NCBI GenBank assembly: GCA_028583415.1
Contig: CM053272.1
Coordinates: 74,751,439 to 74,815,438, forward strand
Direction of reading: 5' to 3'
DNA length: 64,000 nucleotides
From: Protea cynaroides
Lineage: Eukaryota > Streptophyta > Magnoliopsida > Proteales > Proteaceae
Numbering within the stretch: position 1 is the first letter of the stretch; the number at the start of each line of letters is the position of its first letter. Shown one piece after another: positions 45,270 through 55,528 of this stretch. A model generated the notes under the pieces. It was not told where the DNA came from, ran no database searches, and saw only the letters and a program-made list of their open reading frames with translations. The position numbers and the translations under genes were made by a program.

Positions 45270-46348
45270 CCTCAGAAGCAACATTGGCTATCCAGGAAGC
45301 TCACAAAGGTATTTGCGGAGCACATCAAGGGGGGAGAGTCCTCGCTCACAAGATACTGCGTCAAGGCTATTACTGGCCAAAGATGTGAAAGGAGTGCAAC
45401 GACTATGTAAAGAAATGTGGGAAGTGCCAGATGTATGCCCCAGTTCCCCACCTCCCAGTGGCCCTCCTGAGGTCCATAGAAGCAGCCCCAATTCCCTTCG
45501 CCACCTAGGGAATGGACATCATGGGTCTGTTTCCCTCTACTCGCTACCAAAGGAAATTCTTCATAGTCGTGGTGGATTACTTTACCAAATGGGCCAAGGC
45601 GGAGGCAGTGTCCAACATACCGAAGAGCGCAATACATGAATTTTTCAAAAAATATATTGTTTACCGCTACGGTATTCCCTGAGTGCTGATCACCAATAAC
45701 GGTAAGCAATTTGATAACCTGGCCTTCTCTAAATTCTATGAAGAACACCGCATTGACCATCGGCGGGGCGCAGTGAAGCACCCCCAGACCAGCGGACAAA
45801 TGGAAGCTACCAACAAGATTTTACTTAAAGGCATCAAATCCTGATTGGAGGGTGCCAAAGGTCGATGGTTAGACGAGCTGCCGCACATTTTGTGGGCCGA
45901 TCAGACAACCACAAAAATGGCAACAGGAGAATCACCCTTCAGGCTGGCCTTCGGCACTGAAGCATGTGTCCCCCTGGAGGTGAGGATCCCCTCACACAGG
46001 ATCACAAACTATGTCCCTGCCTCCAATGATGAAGGGTTGCGCGTAAACTTGGACCTCCTAGAGGAAACAAGAGATCAGGCCCAGATCTGGATAGCTACTC
46101 ACCAACAGCAAGCGGCCCGGCATTACAACAAGAGGGTGCGTCAACGATCATACAAGGTCGGAGACCTTGTTCTCCGAAGGACAATCGCATCCGACCTCAC
46201 CAATCAGGGAAAATTAGCTCCCAACTGGGAAGGACCCTATCAAGTCACAGAGGCACTACGGAGCAACGTGTATCATCTAGTCGACATGGACGGAAAAGCC
46301 TTACCACGGGCATGGAATGCGGAGCACCTCCGCCCATTCTACCAATAG
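45270..46348 (+). pseudogene. Integrase, Tat/Retand-like
   Basis: Zinc-finger part CNDYVKKCGKCQM near 45393-45430, core with VVVDYFTKWAKAEA, then LITNNGKQFDN, where the second catalytic Asp is Asn, and GQMEATNK. The C-terminal part at 45845-46348 is open: LPHILWADQTT, GESPFRLAFGTEA, VGDLVLRRT, WEGPYQVTEAL, WNAEHLRPFYQ and stop. No chromodomain, as expected for this lineage. Confidence 0.92.
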
Positions 46349-46470
46349 TTTTTTTTTCCTTTCAATGATGTAACTCGACCATTGTGGCCATCATTTCAGC
46401 ACAAGGAAAGGATCATTTGGCTTCCAACATTGTCTCCATCCCGATGTCACAATGGTCCAACCCAAATTAA
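46349..46470 (+). other. Spacer after integrase, Tat/Retand-like
   Basis: T-rich start, then unique sequence leading into the tandem repeat; no gene. Confidence 0.5.
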
Positions 46471-46975
46471 GACCCATGCGGCTGACAGAGTTCACCGACT
46501 TGTGAACACAGTTGGCCTAGGAGGGTAGACTGAGAACCGACCTTTGGTCAAAGACCCATATGGCCGAAAGAGTTTACCAACTTGTGGACACATTAGGCCG
46601 AGGAGGGTAGACTGAGCCCCGACCTCTGGTTGAAGACCCATACAGCCGAAAGAAATCACCAACTTGTGGACACATTTGGCCGAGGAGGGTAGATGGAACC
46701 CCGACCACTAATCGAAGACCCATACGGCCGAAAGAGTTCACCAACTTATGGACACATTTGGCCAAGGAGGGTAGATTGAGCCGCAACCTTTGGTCGAAGA
46801 CCCATACAACCGAAAGAGTTTACAAGTTCTTGAACACACTTGGCCGAGGAGGGTAGATACAGCTCTGCGCCCAATTGAAACCCATACGGCCAAAAGAGTT
46901 CAACTTGTGAACACATTTGGCCGAGGAGGGTAGATTGAGCCCCCATCTTAGTCGAAGACAGCCGCACATCGGCAT
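46471..46975 (+). repeat. ~82-bp tandem repeat in the Tat-like 3' region
   Basis: Six diverged units with GACCCATACGGCCGAAAGAG, ACCAACTTGTGGACACATTT and GGCCGAGGAGGGTAGA. Such 3'-region satellites are known for Tat-lineage elements. Confidence 0.92.
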
Positions 46976-47209
46976 ACACCAGACAAGCCCACGTTTAACT
47001 CGTACACAACGCAAGGAAATAAAGGACAACAGGTTGAAGACATTCAAAGACAACGTACATTCACCTCAAAAAGAGTTCAACATTCATTCTAAGTTTCATA
47101 AGCAGAGGCCCCCCTTACAGCAAAGACACTGGGGCGCCCCATTGGTACAATAAAAAAAAAAGAGAGAGAGAGAACAAAAATCTATATATATTGGTACATA
47201 GACACATCC
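46976..47209 (+). other. Spacer between satellite and end of the antisense gene
   Basis: No gene recognised; contains an A-run with a short GA repeat at 47152-47175. Confidence 0.5.
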
Positions 47210-47937
47210 CTAGCTGGCCTCACCCTGGGGAATCACCCCGCTGCTGCCGGCTTCGTCAGTGGTCCGCGAAGGAGAACCACCAGGAGTGCGGGGAGGACCT
47301 GTGGGAGAAGCCGTACTGGCCTAGGGAGTAGCTGGAGTTTCATCGTCACCATCAGGGGAAGGGGGAGGATCCTCTCCTTCAAACACCTCTGCCAGTTGCC
47401 GAAGAATCTCGGAGTCGTCCATCTCTGGTATTTTGGCTGACACGTTGACAGGCCTCAGGCATTCGGCATCGGCATAGTCCACCCCGAGAACCTTTTCATC
47501 TACATACTCTTTTAACGCCAAAGTTCCTCGATGAAGCTATGAAGAGAGCACCTTCCCTCCAGCTCCTTGAAGTCCTCCGACTTCTGATATAGGCAGACTG
47601 CCCCGGCGGCTATGGATCGAGCCTTGAGGAACGCCTCCTTAAACTTTGTCCCTCGCTCCTTGGTAGCTTCAACGGTGGACCACAAGTTGGAAATCCACTC
47701 TTCCCTCGCCTTCTCCGCCTCCTAATAGTGGACTTTCTCCTCCCGCATAGTCTCCACCTCGGTCCAAAGTTTAGCGAGGTCGGCCGTCATAGAGGTGACC
47801 TCCCATTCCTTGGAGCGAAGCTGAGTCCTGGCATCTTTTCGCTGCTCCTCGACCTGATGCAGCTTACAGTCTGTCTCGCTCAAGTCCTTCGCCGTCTTTT
47901 CAACGTGCTGCTTCAGTGTCTCCATGTACACCCGGAG

Positions 47938-48014
47938 CTGCGCCAAGATAACAAGCAATGGTTAGGCATATAGCTGGATGGAAAGGGGTCAAGGGAGCAA
48001 GGACATCAACTTAC
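47938..48014 (-). other. Intron 2 of the Tat-like antisense gene (77 bp)
   Basis: Donor CTTCG/GTAAGT and acceptor TTGGCGCAG/CTCCG on the minus strand. Removal joins the exon ending GVATLAAS to the coiled-coil exon LRVYMETLKQH in frame. Same length as intron 1. Confidence 0.75.
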
Positions 48015-48647
48015 CGAAGCAGCTAGGGTAGCGACACCCGATATCAAGGATGGTGTGGGCAGATCCTGCACCAACTCCCACTCCCGGGGCAGAATGGCCC
48101 CCTTCATCAGTCTCGAGCGGCACGAATGTCGCCCATTGCTGTGTCGTCCTCAGTCAAGGCCCAGTTAGGGTAGAATGCCTGCTCATCTCCCGTATTTCTC
48201 TGGGGCAGGGGGACGATGAAAGGAATACGGCGAAACTCACTCATGTCCCCCTGCCCCAGATACTCCCTCGGCCTAACGGATGGGGACGCCGAGTGTTTTG
48301 GGGGCATAGAGGAGTGGGATGCCTATCCCCACCGGTCCCTTCTGATTCAGCCAGTGCGAGAACGGCCTCAGGAGCTGCCACAACGGTCCCCTTTCCTGAA
48401 AAGTCAAGAGCACGATGCCGAGGGATCAGGGGCATTGCATAGATATGAGCCGCATCAGCCAATGCAGAATCAGGGGATGTCTTACGTGATCTTTTCAAGG
48501 TTTTTCGTGCCACGTCCCCCTCGCCACTGCATCTGCCTGACACGGCCTTCTTTCCGTGCTCATCATGGGCCTTCTTCGCTGATGCCTCCTGTTCCTTGGC
48601 GGCCTCCTTCCTCCATAGCTCCATTAGATATTCTTTGGACAACATCA

Positions 48648-48724
48648 CTGCAACATACAAAGGCAGAATCAGCCGGGGTTAGTAGGTCGATATTAGCATA
48701 CACTACGACAAGGGAAATACTCAC
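48648..48724 (-). other. Intron 1 of the Tat-like antisense gene (77 bp)
   Basis: Donor CTGC/GTGAGT and acceptor TATGTTGCAG/TGATG on the minus strand. Removing it joins the frame that ends in LYENRL with the frame SKEYLMELWRKEAAK in phase. Confidence 0.75.
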
Positions 48725-49876
48725 GCAGTCTATTCTCATATAAAAGTAGGGGGTTCCTAAGGTTGGCAACCCGGATTGGAGTGCCCTTAAACTGACGAGC
48801 TCGCCGAAGCAGCTCGGACTCTTCTAGCAGCAGGGCCACGTCGGTATTCAGCGTTTCCGCATCCAACTTTTTCCAAACATTCTCCAGCACCACATTCTCA
48901 CCCTGGATGTAGAAAAACTTGTTCTTCTAGAGTTTGATCGATGTGGGCTTGTCGACCAAAAGGTCACCAAAGTCAGGCTTCTTGGTGAAGTAATACCACC
49001 CCATCTTGCAGTAGTCGTTGAAGGTGAACATGGCCTGGAACATGTTCAGCGTCGGCCTATCCCCAAATTTCTGAAGTAGACGACGAAGGCAATCATATTT
49101 TTCCAAGAGTTGGGCATCAGCTGGATCAGGGCCACCTGGTAGTATTGTAGTATCTCGGTAACCAGTCGCGGTACCGGCACGCGGAACCCAGCCTTGAACA
49201 TCTCAATGTTTACGTAAAGCTCCGAGCGACGACTGTAGTAGGCTCTGTCCCCAGGGGCCGACATTCGGATCTCTACATCATCGGGTATTTGATACCGCTC
49301 CCGAAGCCTATCAATTTCGGCCTTGGTCAAAAGACAGACCTCTTCCCTTGCATCAAACTCTGGAGGGGTGTCGGACTCCTCACGAGCCTCATGAATGACC
49401 TTAGATCCTAGCTCGTGTGTCGAGACCCCTGCCAATAGTTCATGCCGAGATAAGCCTAAAGATGTTCCTGACCTGCTGACATTCTGAGACGGAGTTTTGC
49501 TTCGCTCAATGGGCTCCTCTGTCCTCAACTCCGTTTCGGGGCCGCCTTCGGATACCCGATCTGTAGATACTCTTGCTGATGAACTAGTACTCGACCCACT
49601 GCTGGAAGAAGTCGAGCTGCTGCTACTGGTAGGGGACGACCCCACCGTCTCGATGTCTACTTCCATATCGGTGTCCCTACCCTCATCAACCATGGTTAAG
49701 AAAATGAAGTTAAGGAAAACTTACTGATTATGAGCCAACGAACTTCCAAAGCCAAGCTGACGTTACTGCGTCGATGTCGCCAAACTGGTGTCGAAAACTG
49801 ATGTCAAAGGACCAATGTCACAAACCCGACGGGAGCAATAGTTCTTCAGAATGAGGGCCCTCAATACCCCACCATC

Positions 49877-49888
49877 CCTTTATATATG
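49877..49888 (-). promoter_or_regulatory. TATA box of the Tat-like antisense gene
   Basis: GCATATATAAAGGG on the minus strand, about 190 bases before ATG 49693. Together with the introns it indicates an independent antisense transcription unit. Confidence 0.65.
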
Positions 49889-50049
49889 CTATCTACTGAA
49901 GGCACTCCACGTGGCACCTCGCTATTGGAACGCTGAAGCGATGCATTTATTACCGACGATGCTTCCCGGGTCTGTCAACCAGGTCCCGCTTTGCGGTATC
50001 CATGTTCTTGACCCAGATCCAGAACCTGATCCGAATCTATTACAACTCG

Positions 50050-50400
50050 TCCCCGTCACATCGAATCCATCCTCAAGATTTTTTCAAAGAAGCACAGGTC
50101 ACATGCCTATACCGTGACCACATCGCTGCATTCCTTCATAAGGACCGACATATTTCGACTGTAGTGCCCACCTCGGCCCCGTCACATCGGATCCATCCTC
50201 AAGATTTTTTCAAAGAAACAGGTCATGTGCCTATACAGTGACCACATCGGTGCATTTCTTCATAAGGACCGACATATGTCGACCGTAGTGCTCACCTCGG
50301 CCCCGCCACATCGGATCTATCCTCAAGATTTTTTCAAAGAAATAGGTTACGTGCCTATCCCGTGACCACATCGGTGCATTTCTTCATAAGTGCTCACCTC
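50050..50400 (-). repeat. ~122-bp tandem repeat upstream of the antisense promoter
   Basis: Three units with CATCGGATCCATCCTCAAGA, TTTTTTCAAAGAA, GTGACCACATCGGTGC and TTCATAAGGACCGACATA. It precedes the antisense TATA box. Confidence 0.88.
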
Positions 50401-50960
50401 AGCCTCGGGTCACGTGCTAATCCCGTGACCACCGCAGAGTATCTTCTTTAAATGGACCGATGTGCATTGGCCGCAGTGCCCAATTCGGTCCAATCGCCTT
50501 GGATCACGTGTTAATCCCGTGACCACCGTGGAGTATCTTCTTCTTATAGACCGATGTGAACTGCCCGCGGTTCCCACATCGGTCAAGTCACATCGGACAC
50601 CGCCGCAGCTTGGTCACGTGCGAATCCTGTGACCACATCGGTAACTTCCTTTAGATTTGACCGATGTGAACTGGCCGCGATGCCCACATCAGACACCACC
50701 GCAACTTGGATCACGTGCGAATCCCGTGACCACATCGGTAACTTCCTTCAGATTTGACTGAAGTGAACTGGCCGCAGTGCCCACATCGCTCTAGTCACAT
50801 CGGACCTCCGATGTAACTTGGATCACGTACAAATCCCATGACCACATCAGCAGCTTTCCTCAGATGTGACCGAGGTGTATTGGCCGTGGTGCCCACATCG
50901 GTACCACACCCCCAGTTTGACATCGGCACCGCAGTGCTCGCATTGATACCCGCACCCCCA
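50400..50960 (-). repeat. ~100-bp tandem repeat with CACGTG boxes
   Basis: Five units, each with TCACGTGnnAATCCCGTGACC, CCGATGTG and CACATCGG words. Exact CACGTG cores occur near 50408, 50510, 50609 and 50709; the fifth is CACGTA. A remnant of the same array is at 20188-20411. Confidence 0.85.
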
Positions 50961-51149
50961 AATTCAACACCAGCATCAGTCTCCTGCAACAAGAATAGCG
51001 CGACAGCATCTAATCCATATCGATAGGAATTCGTGCTCAACCGAACCTTATGGGCTCAACAGAGCAACAAGGCAAGTTGTTAGGGGGAATTTCCATCGTT
51101 CTTCTTTGCTCAGCCGAACCCTACAGATTCAGCAGGGCAACGAGGCAAG

Positions 51150-51593
51150 TGTTAGGGAATTCTACCACGCTGTCAATAGAACCACGACACGTAGGACTCA
51201 GCCCCCTTCTACATGGATGTTCCTGATTGGACATAAGAAAGCATCTTTTACAAACTCAAACAAAGGAGCAAAGGGCAAAAGTGGTATTATAGGAAAATAC
51301 ACTTTTTACTATAAATAGGGAAAATCTCAAGAATTCAGGTACGAAAACATTTATTACTCATTACTCATCTTGTGATTCTCGCTCTGACACCTGGGACGAA
51401 GAATCTCACACCTACCCACTTACACTTAAATATTATTGTGGGCTCTACACTGAGCCCATCAACTGTTCACAGAGCCCTAACTTTGGCATCGGAGTGGACA
51501 CGGGGCCACAGGCCCGCCTCCTCCCCTTGTCTTTGCTTGTCTTGCAGGTCCAGTCAGCTTGGTGGGCTTACGGGAAGGATCAGGGCCGAAACA
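51150..51593 (+). repeat. Tat/Retand-like LTR 3 (outer right), 444 bp
   Basis: TGTTAGGG...GGCCGAAACA with TATA box CTATAAATAG at 51309-51318. It is followed by CACCT (51594-51598), the partner of 19737-19741. No convincing long polypurine tract precedes it; GGGCAACGAGGCAAG stands there. Confidence 0.93.
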
Positions 51594-51598
51594 CACCT

Positions 51599-51830
51599 AT
51601 TTTAGGGGGAAAGCCCCAAAATCCAAGCATAAATGAGATTTATGAGGCGAAACAAACAAAATGCAACAAGCAAAGCATATTAAGCACCCCCTCAACTATT
51701 AAAAGTAACAAGAGATGAGTATGTGGGAATAATCGTTAAGAAAAACCAATAATAAAGAGAAACTAGGGTTTTAAGGAACATTCCCCTAACCCTAGAAATG
51801 GGAAATGGTTATAGAAGAAATGAATCATAC
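51599..51830 (-). other. 5' part of the intron of C's accessory gene
   Basis: This continues element C after the Tat-like insertion. On the minus strand the exon 1 end CTCCAAG/GTATGATTC places the donor at 51830. Confidence 0.5.
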
Positions 51831-51991
51831 CTTGGAGAGGATAAACCAAAGATTTGGTGGTGGACGGTTGTGGCTTGGAGACTGGAGAGAGCACCGGAGG
51901 CGAGAAGGAAGAGTTTTCAGAGGTGACTTGAGGCTTTAGGTAAGTTAAAATATGAGTAGAAAAAGAATGACCACATTTCTAATTTATAGAG
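51831..51991 (-). promoter_or_regulatory. Promoter and non-coding exon 1 of C's accessory gene
   Basis: TATA box TCTATAAATT (about 51981-51990, minus) is followed by a CT-rich leader and the donor CCAAG/GTATG. Layout equals that of element B (12701-12860). Confidence 0.6.
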
Positions 51992-52355
51992 ATGAATCTG
52001 GTCACAGCTGGTTGATGAATCCGATGAACCATCGTCCACCTTATCAACCGACCACTTAGGCACCTTTCTAGAATGTGTCAGACAAAGAACCGGTCGATAT
52101 AGTGTGATCCGGTGTATCAATCGGATAGTCCTAAAATGTTGTTTTTTGTGATTTAGTGCATCGATTTCTCATGAACATGTTTAAAAAAATTATTAACAAT
52201 TAAATAGGAAACAATTTGGGTCATAGCAATGTTAAGATACATAATGTTGTTAAATCTTGAGTAGTAATGTCCACCGTAGAGCCTTACTATGTGATTGGAA
52301 CCATGTTATTAACCATGACAATGTGTCACAGGGAAATTTGAGTTAAAATTTTTAA
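51992..52355. promoter_or_regulatory. Head-to-head interval between accessory gene and gag in C
   Basis: This interval lies between the minus-strand TATA box and the gag ATG at 52356. It holds a permutation stretch (52010-52135) with GAACCGGTCGATAT, GATCCGGTGTATCAATCGG and GTTGATGAATCCGATG. Confidence 0.5.
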
Positions 52356-53423
52356 ATGGCACCATATGACCATTCGAATCCACGCCGTAACATGAACCAA
52401 GGTACTCCAACTCATAGCGGATCGAGTAACGGTTCGAGTCCCAATAGTAACCAACCACCTACGGTTCCCTTAGAGGGAAATGGCTAAGGAGAGGCATATG
52501 TGCAACGTACGTGGCATCAATTCCTAAAGTTGAAAACCATGGAGTTTAACGGGTTGACTGAAGATCCAAACCAGCCCAAATATTTGATCTAAAGTATGGA
52601 AAAGACACTAGGACTTCTAGAATGCTCTAAAGCCCAACTGGTACAATGTGCAGCTTACCAATTAAAGGGAGCACCGTATCAGTGGTGGTTAGCAATAGAA
52701 CATGAATTGAAGTCGAAGTACCCTAAGATTTCTTGGAAGAATTCTTATGCGGCACTTGGACCACATCCCTACTTATTTGGGGAATCTAATGAGCCATATG
52801 AAGGATTTAAGTTTTAGGAGGACCATCAAACTCAAGGGCGACTAAATGACCCGAAGTTTCAGACGACTATAGAAATTAACTTACGAGAGATGTTTGGAGG
52901 ACCCATAGTACCCTCACACACCCCATATAAAGCCTAGAATAGATCGAATAGGGGAGCTCAAAGGGGACAAAATCCTCACTAAAGAGATGCTCATAACCAA
53001 ACCTATAGTTCGATTGGAAATCTTAAATCTAGACGATCAGTAGAAGTGGTAAAAACTTTTCCTAGAGGCATGTCTAGGTGTTTCGATTGTCGTCATGTGG
53101 GGCATGACCAAATGAAATGTCCTTATTTGTCGACAGTACCCAAGGTGCTATTTCCAAAAATTTTATCAATGAGGCAATAGGAGGTAAAAGTATTCGTGGC
53201 TAAAGATCAAGAGGAACCTATTGAGGACAATGTTCCAGAAGTCAACACGCCACAACGTCCTCAAGGTGTCGTGTCTAAGGCTGAAATTTCTAGGGCTATA
53301 GCCAGAAAGATTTTGAAGAGAGCCCGTTCAACACTCCAGACAAGATTGAGGAAGGAAATTTCTAAAGGTGAACGTCAAGTTAGCATCCCATATCAAGCTA
53401 ATAGAGATGCTCAGATGGGCTAA
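52356..53423 (+). pseudogene. gag of element C
   Basis: ATG 52356, N-terminus Asn/Pro/Ser-rich, then FLKLKTMEFNGLTEDP and 52596-52817 with QLVQCAAYQLKGAPYQWW. A zinc knuckle CFDCRHVGHDQMKC near 53080-53122 has an intact C-x2-C-x4-H-x4-C. Frameshifts and stops separate the parts. The last frame (53196-53423) is Lys/Arg-rich. Pol does not follow. Confidence 0.85.
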
Positions 53424-54106
53424 GAAAGGAAGCACTAGAACGCAACCCCAGGAGGTAACCACAAAAACCCAAAGTTTTGTTAGTAAACTAGTTAGATTGT
53501 GTGTTAATGTAAATCTATACAGTAGACTTTAAAGATTCATTAAGACACAATGTACTTCACTGGTTAACCAGCCAAGGTACTACCATAGAGAAGTGAAGTC
53601 TGATCTTGAAGACTCAGCAACTAGGGGATATAAGCATATGTCTAGTAAATGTTAATATATATATATATATATAATAAAATAAAATATATATATTCTGAAG
53701 ACTTGTGAGACAAGTGATGACCAGCTAGGGAAAAACCAAGGATAATGAGAGGAATAACAGTGATACTTAAGACTCAGTTCGTATCGCAACATAATACAAT
53801 CAAATACCGACGATTAGGATGGGATAGAGAAAGACCCTGAATAAATCACGGTAGGGCAATGACAATAACATATAACCCCTATGTAAAAAAATATATAAAA
53901 TAAAACATAGGAACCCCAGTCTGGTAGCCTGAACTATAAAGAGAAACCACAAAATCAAATGAAAGCAATGGAAAACAATCAAGAATTGGGAACAGAAATA
54001 GCTGTCTAACTAGATGGAGAATAGACCATTGATAAACCACTTAATAAAGGAAGTGGGATTTAAATAGACCCTTAGTATAGTGGAATTTAGGGGACAAAAT
54101 TATTTT
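53424..54106 (+). other. Element C between gag and 3' LTR, pol deleted
   Basis: About 680 bases with no RT, RNase H or integrase motif. It contains a TA run at 53653-53672. The polypurine tract follows directly, so the pol gene has been lost. Confidence 0.65.
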
Positions 54107-54121
54107 AAGGGGGGGTGGAGT
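54107..54121 (+). other. Polypurine tract of element C
   Basis: AAGGGGGGGTGGAG, immediately before TGTAAAACCC. Confidence 0.85.
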
Positions 54122-54762
54122 TGTAAAACCCACACCCAGAAACCCCAGCCTAACTGAATTTCTATAATGCAAGTAGGGTTTTCTACCATGGACCAAACAG
54201 ATGCATAAACCTAAGAGGAACCAGGTTGTACCATTAGTGGACCACTAGGAGAAAGGGGAAACGAAAATAAATCCAACTTGACCTTTAAACTGTTGGCGGT
54301 TGATACCAGCCAATCGATAATCCTGATGATCTAAGGACCGGCACCATCGACCGGTAAGGCCAGAGTTGACCAATTCTTCAAACCAATAAGTAGTTTCATG
54401 TTAGGAGACTCCTTAGGATATTCCTAGAACCTATGAATGAACCTAGGAGGGACCCACACCACTCCAACTACTTGGAGTTAAAAAATGAAAGGAGATTCTA
54501 TCTAGATCCGAACCCTTGCCACTTGGCAACTACCTAGGACCCCAAATTCAAATAGAGAGTTTGACTACAACTAGGAGCCTTAAAACAAATAAAAACCTTA
54601 CCTTTTACACTCTTCTCAGTATGTATCAATCTGGGAGAGTTCTGACACGTTCTCTAGGGAAAGAAAGGAGAAAGAAAGGGAGAAAGCAAGCTTTACAGCC
54701 CTCGTGTGAAAGAAATCACCACAAAGTGCACCATCAAATCCAAGTAGTCAAGCGGCTATAGG
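54122..54762 (+). repeat. Element C 3' LTR, first 641 bp
   Basis: It matches 14705-15346 and is cut by element D right at CTATAGG, the place of the candidate splice donor. ATAGG (54758-54762) is the presumed target duplication of D; its partner and the rest of the LTR are not in the window. Confidence 0.9.
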
Positions 54763-55051
54763 TGTCACACCCCAATTTTGGTCTAACCAGAATGGTGTGA
54801 TGAACCGCTAAATAACCAACGGTTCAACCAGGATCTCAAATAGGCTATCCCCGTGTTATCCAAACTTACACACATCCGTAATCATAATCAGAGTAAATAC
54901 ACAATAGCGGAAGTCTTATAATAAGATGAACTGAGAAACTAAGATGACATTAATAATTTAATAGCAAATTATTCTGTATTCAATTGAGACATAAATATTT
55001 AAATACCAAATACATGTCTTAATAAATCCAATAAAGAAACCTATAAAATAT

Positions 55052-55186
55052 CTAATCAAATACACACGAGTTGCACTCGCAAGAGGAGTCGTGTGTATCC
55101 GCTTCAGCTTCAACTTCCATGGCTGCCACATTCCCGTACACAGACGCATTCATATAGTCTTCAACGGTATAACCTGCATCATCAAC
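55052..55186 (-). CDS. LTR-encoded acidic Cys-rich mini-ORF (D)
   Basis: 44 codons plus TAG, same length as in A. Begins VDDAGYTVEDY and ends SCECNSCVFD. By hand 24 of 44 residues equal the A 5' copy, and 14 of these 24 shared residues use a different synonymous codon, which argues for selection on the peptide. A TTTTTAG and a TGATGCAG/GT precede it. The upstream frame has a stop in this family, so an upstream ATG in the same exon is not available; translation would need an internal ATG (residue 12) or a spliced upstream exon. Confidence 0.6.
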   Translation of the reverse strand, partial: VDDAGYTVEDYMNASVYGNVAAMEVEAEADTHDSSCECNSCVFD

Positions 55187-55466
55187 TAAAAATATTCGAC
55201 GTCGAGGGGTGAGCACACATCACGGCTTAGTGAGTAGCCAAAACGATGCAACAATACATATGCATGCACATCAATTTATATCTTTGGTCCGGTTTAAAGT
55301 TTGCAGTATGCAATAGAAAGGTTGAGGTAGCCAAAGGTCGCGTTTATTGACTCTGCCTTTATACACGAGTGTGTGACGTTACCCGAAGATCACGTTTGTC
55401 GTCAACTCACATGCACCCAATCATGAACATTATATAACAAAGGTTACGTTTATTGCTATATAGTGC

Positions 55467-55528
55467 CATACCAACACGTAAGCCCCTGTTGGCGAGGGCT
55501 GCAAACTGGGCTCGCAACTAACCAATCC
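55467..55528 (-). other. Conserved non-coding LTR block (D)
   Basis: Four mismatches in about 63 bases against element A (263-326). Confidence 0.7.

Larger units (their letters stand above)
47210..49693 (-). pseudogene. Antisense accessory gene of the Tat/Retand-like element, with introns
   Basis: Starts ATG 49693. N-terminal Ser/Glu-rich region (PTSSSSSTSSSSGSS), then LTKAEIDRLRERYQIP, NIEMFKAGFRVPVP and YYQVALIQLMPNSW, a signature of plant 'putative gypsy type transposon' proteins. After a frameshift near 49070 it continues MFTFNDYCKMGWYYF and an amber stop, then ENRL at a splice donor. Exon 2 (48647-48015) is Lys/Glu/Ala-rich, then WALTEDDTAMGD. Exon 3 (from 47937) is a coiled coil (MEATL/KQHVEK, EEQRKDARTQL) with an amber stop at 47722, then acidic/Pro tail to 47210. 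Lesions: two frameshifts in exons 1-2 and several stops. Function unknown. Confidence 0.8.

Noticed and set aside
45272..45799. 175-codon minus-strand frame over integrase
   Set aside because: Shadow of the integrase coding strand, which carries all the motifs.
53424..54106. Hidden pol in element C
   Set aside because: No RT, RNase H or integrase signature in any frame before the polypurine tract.
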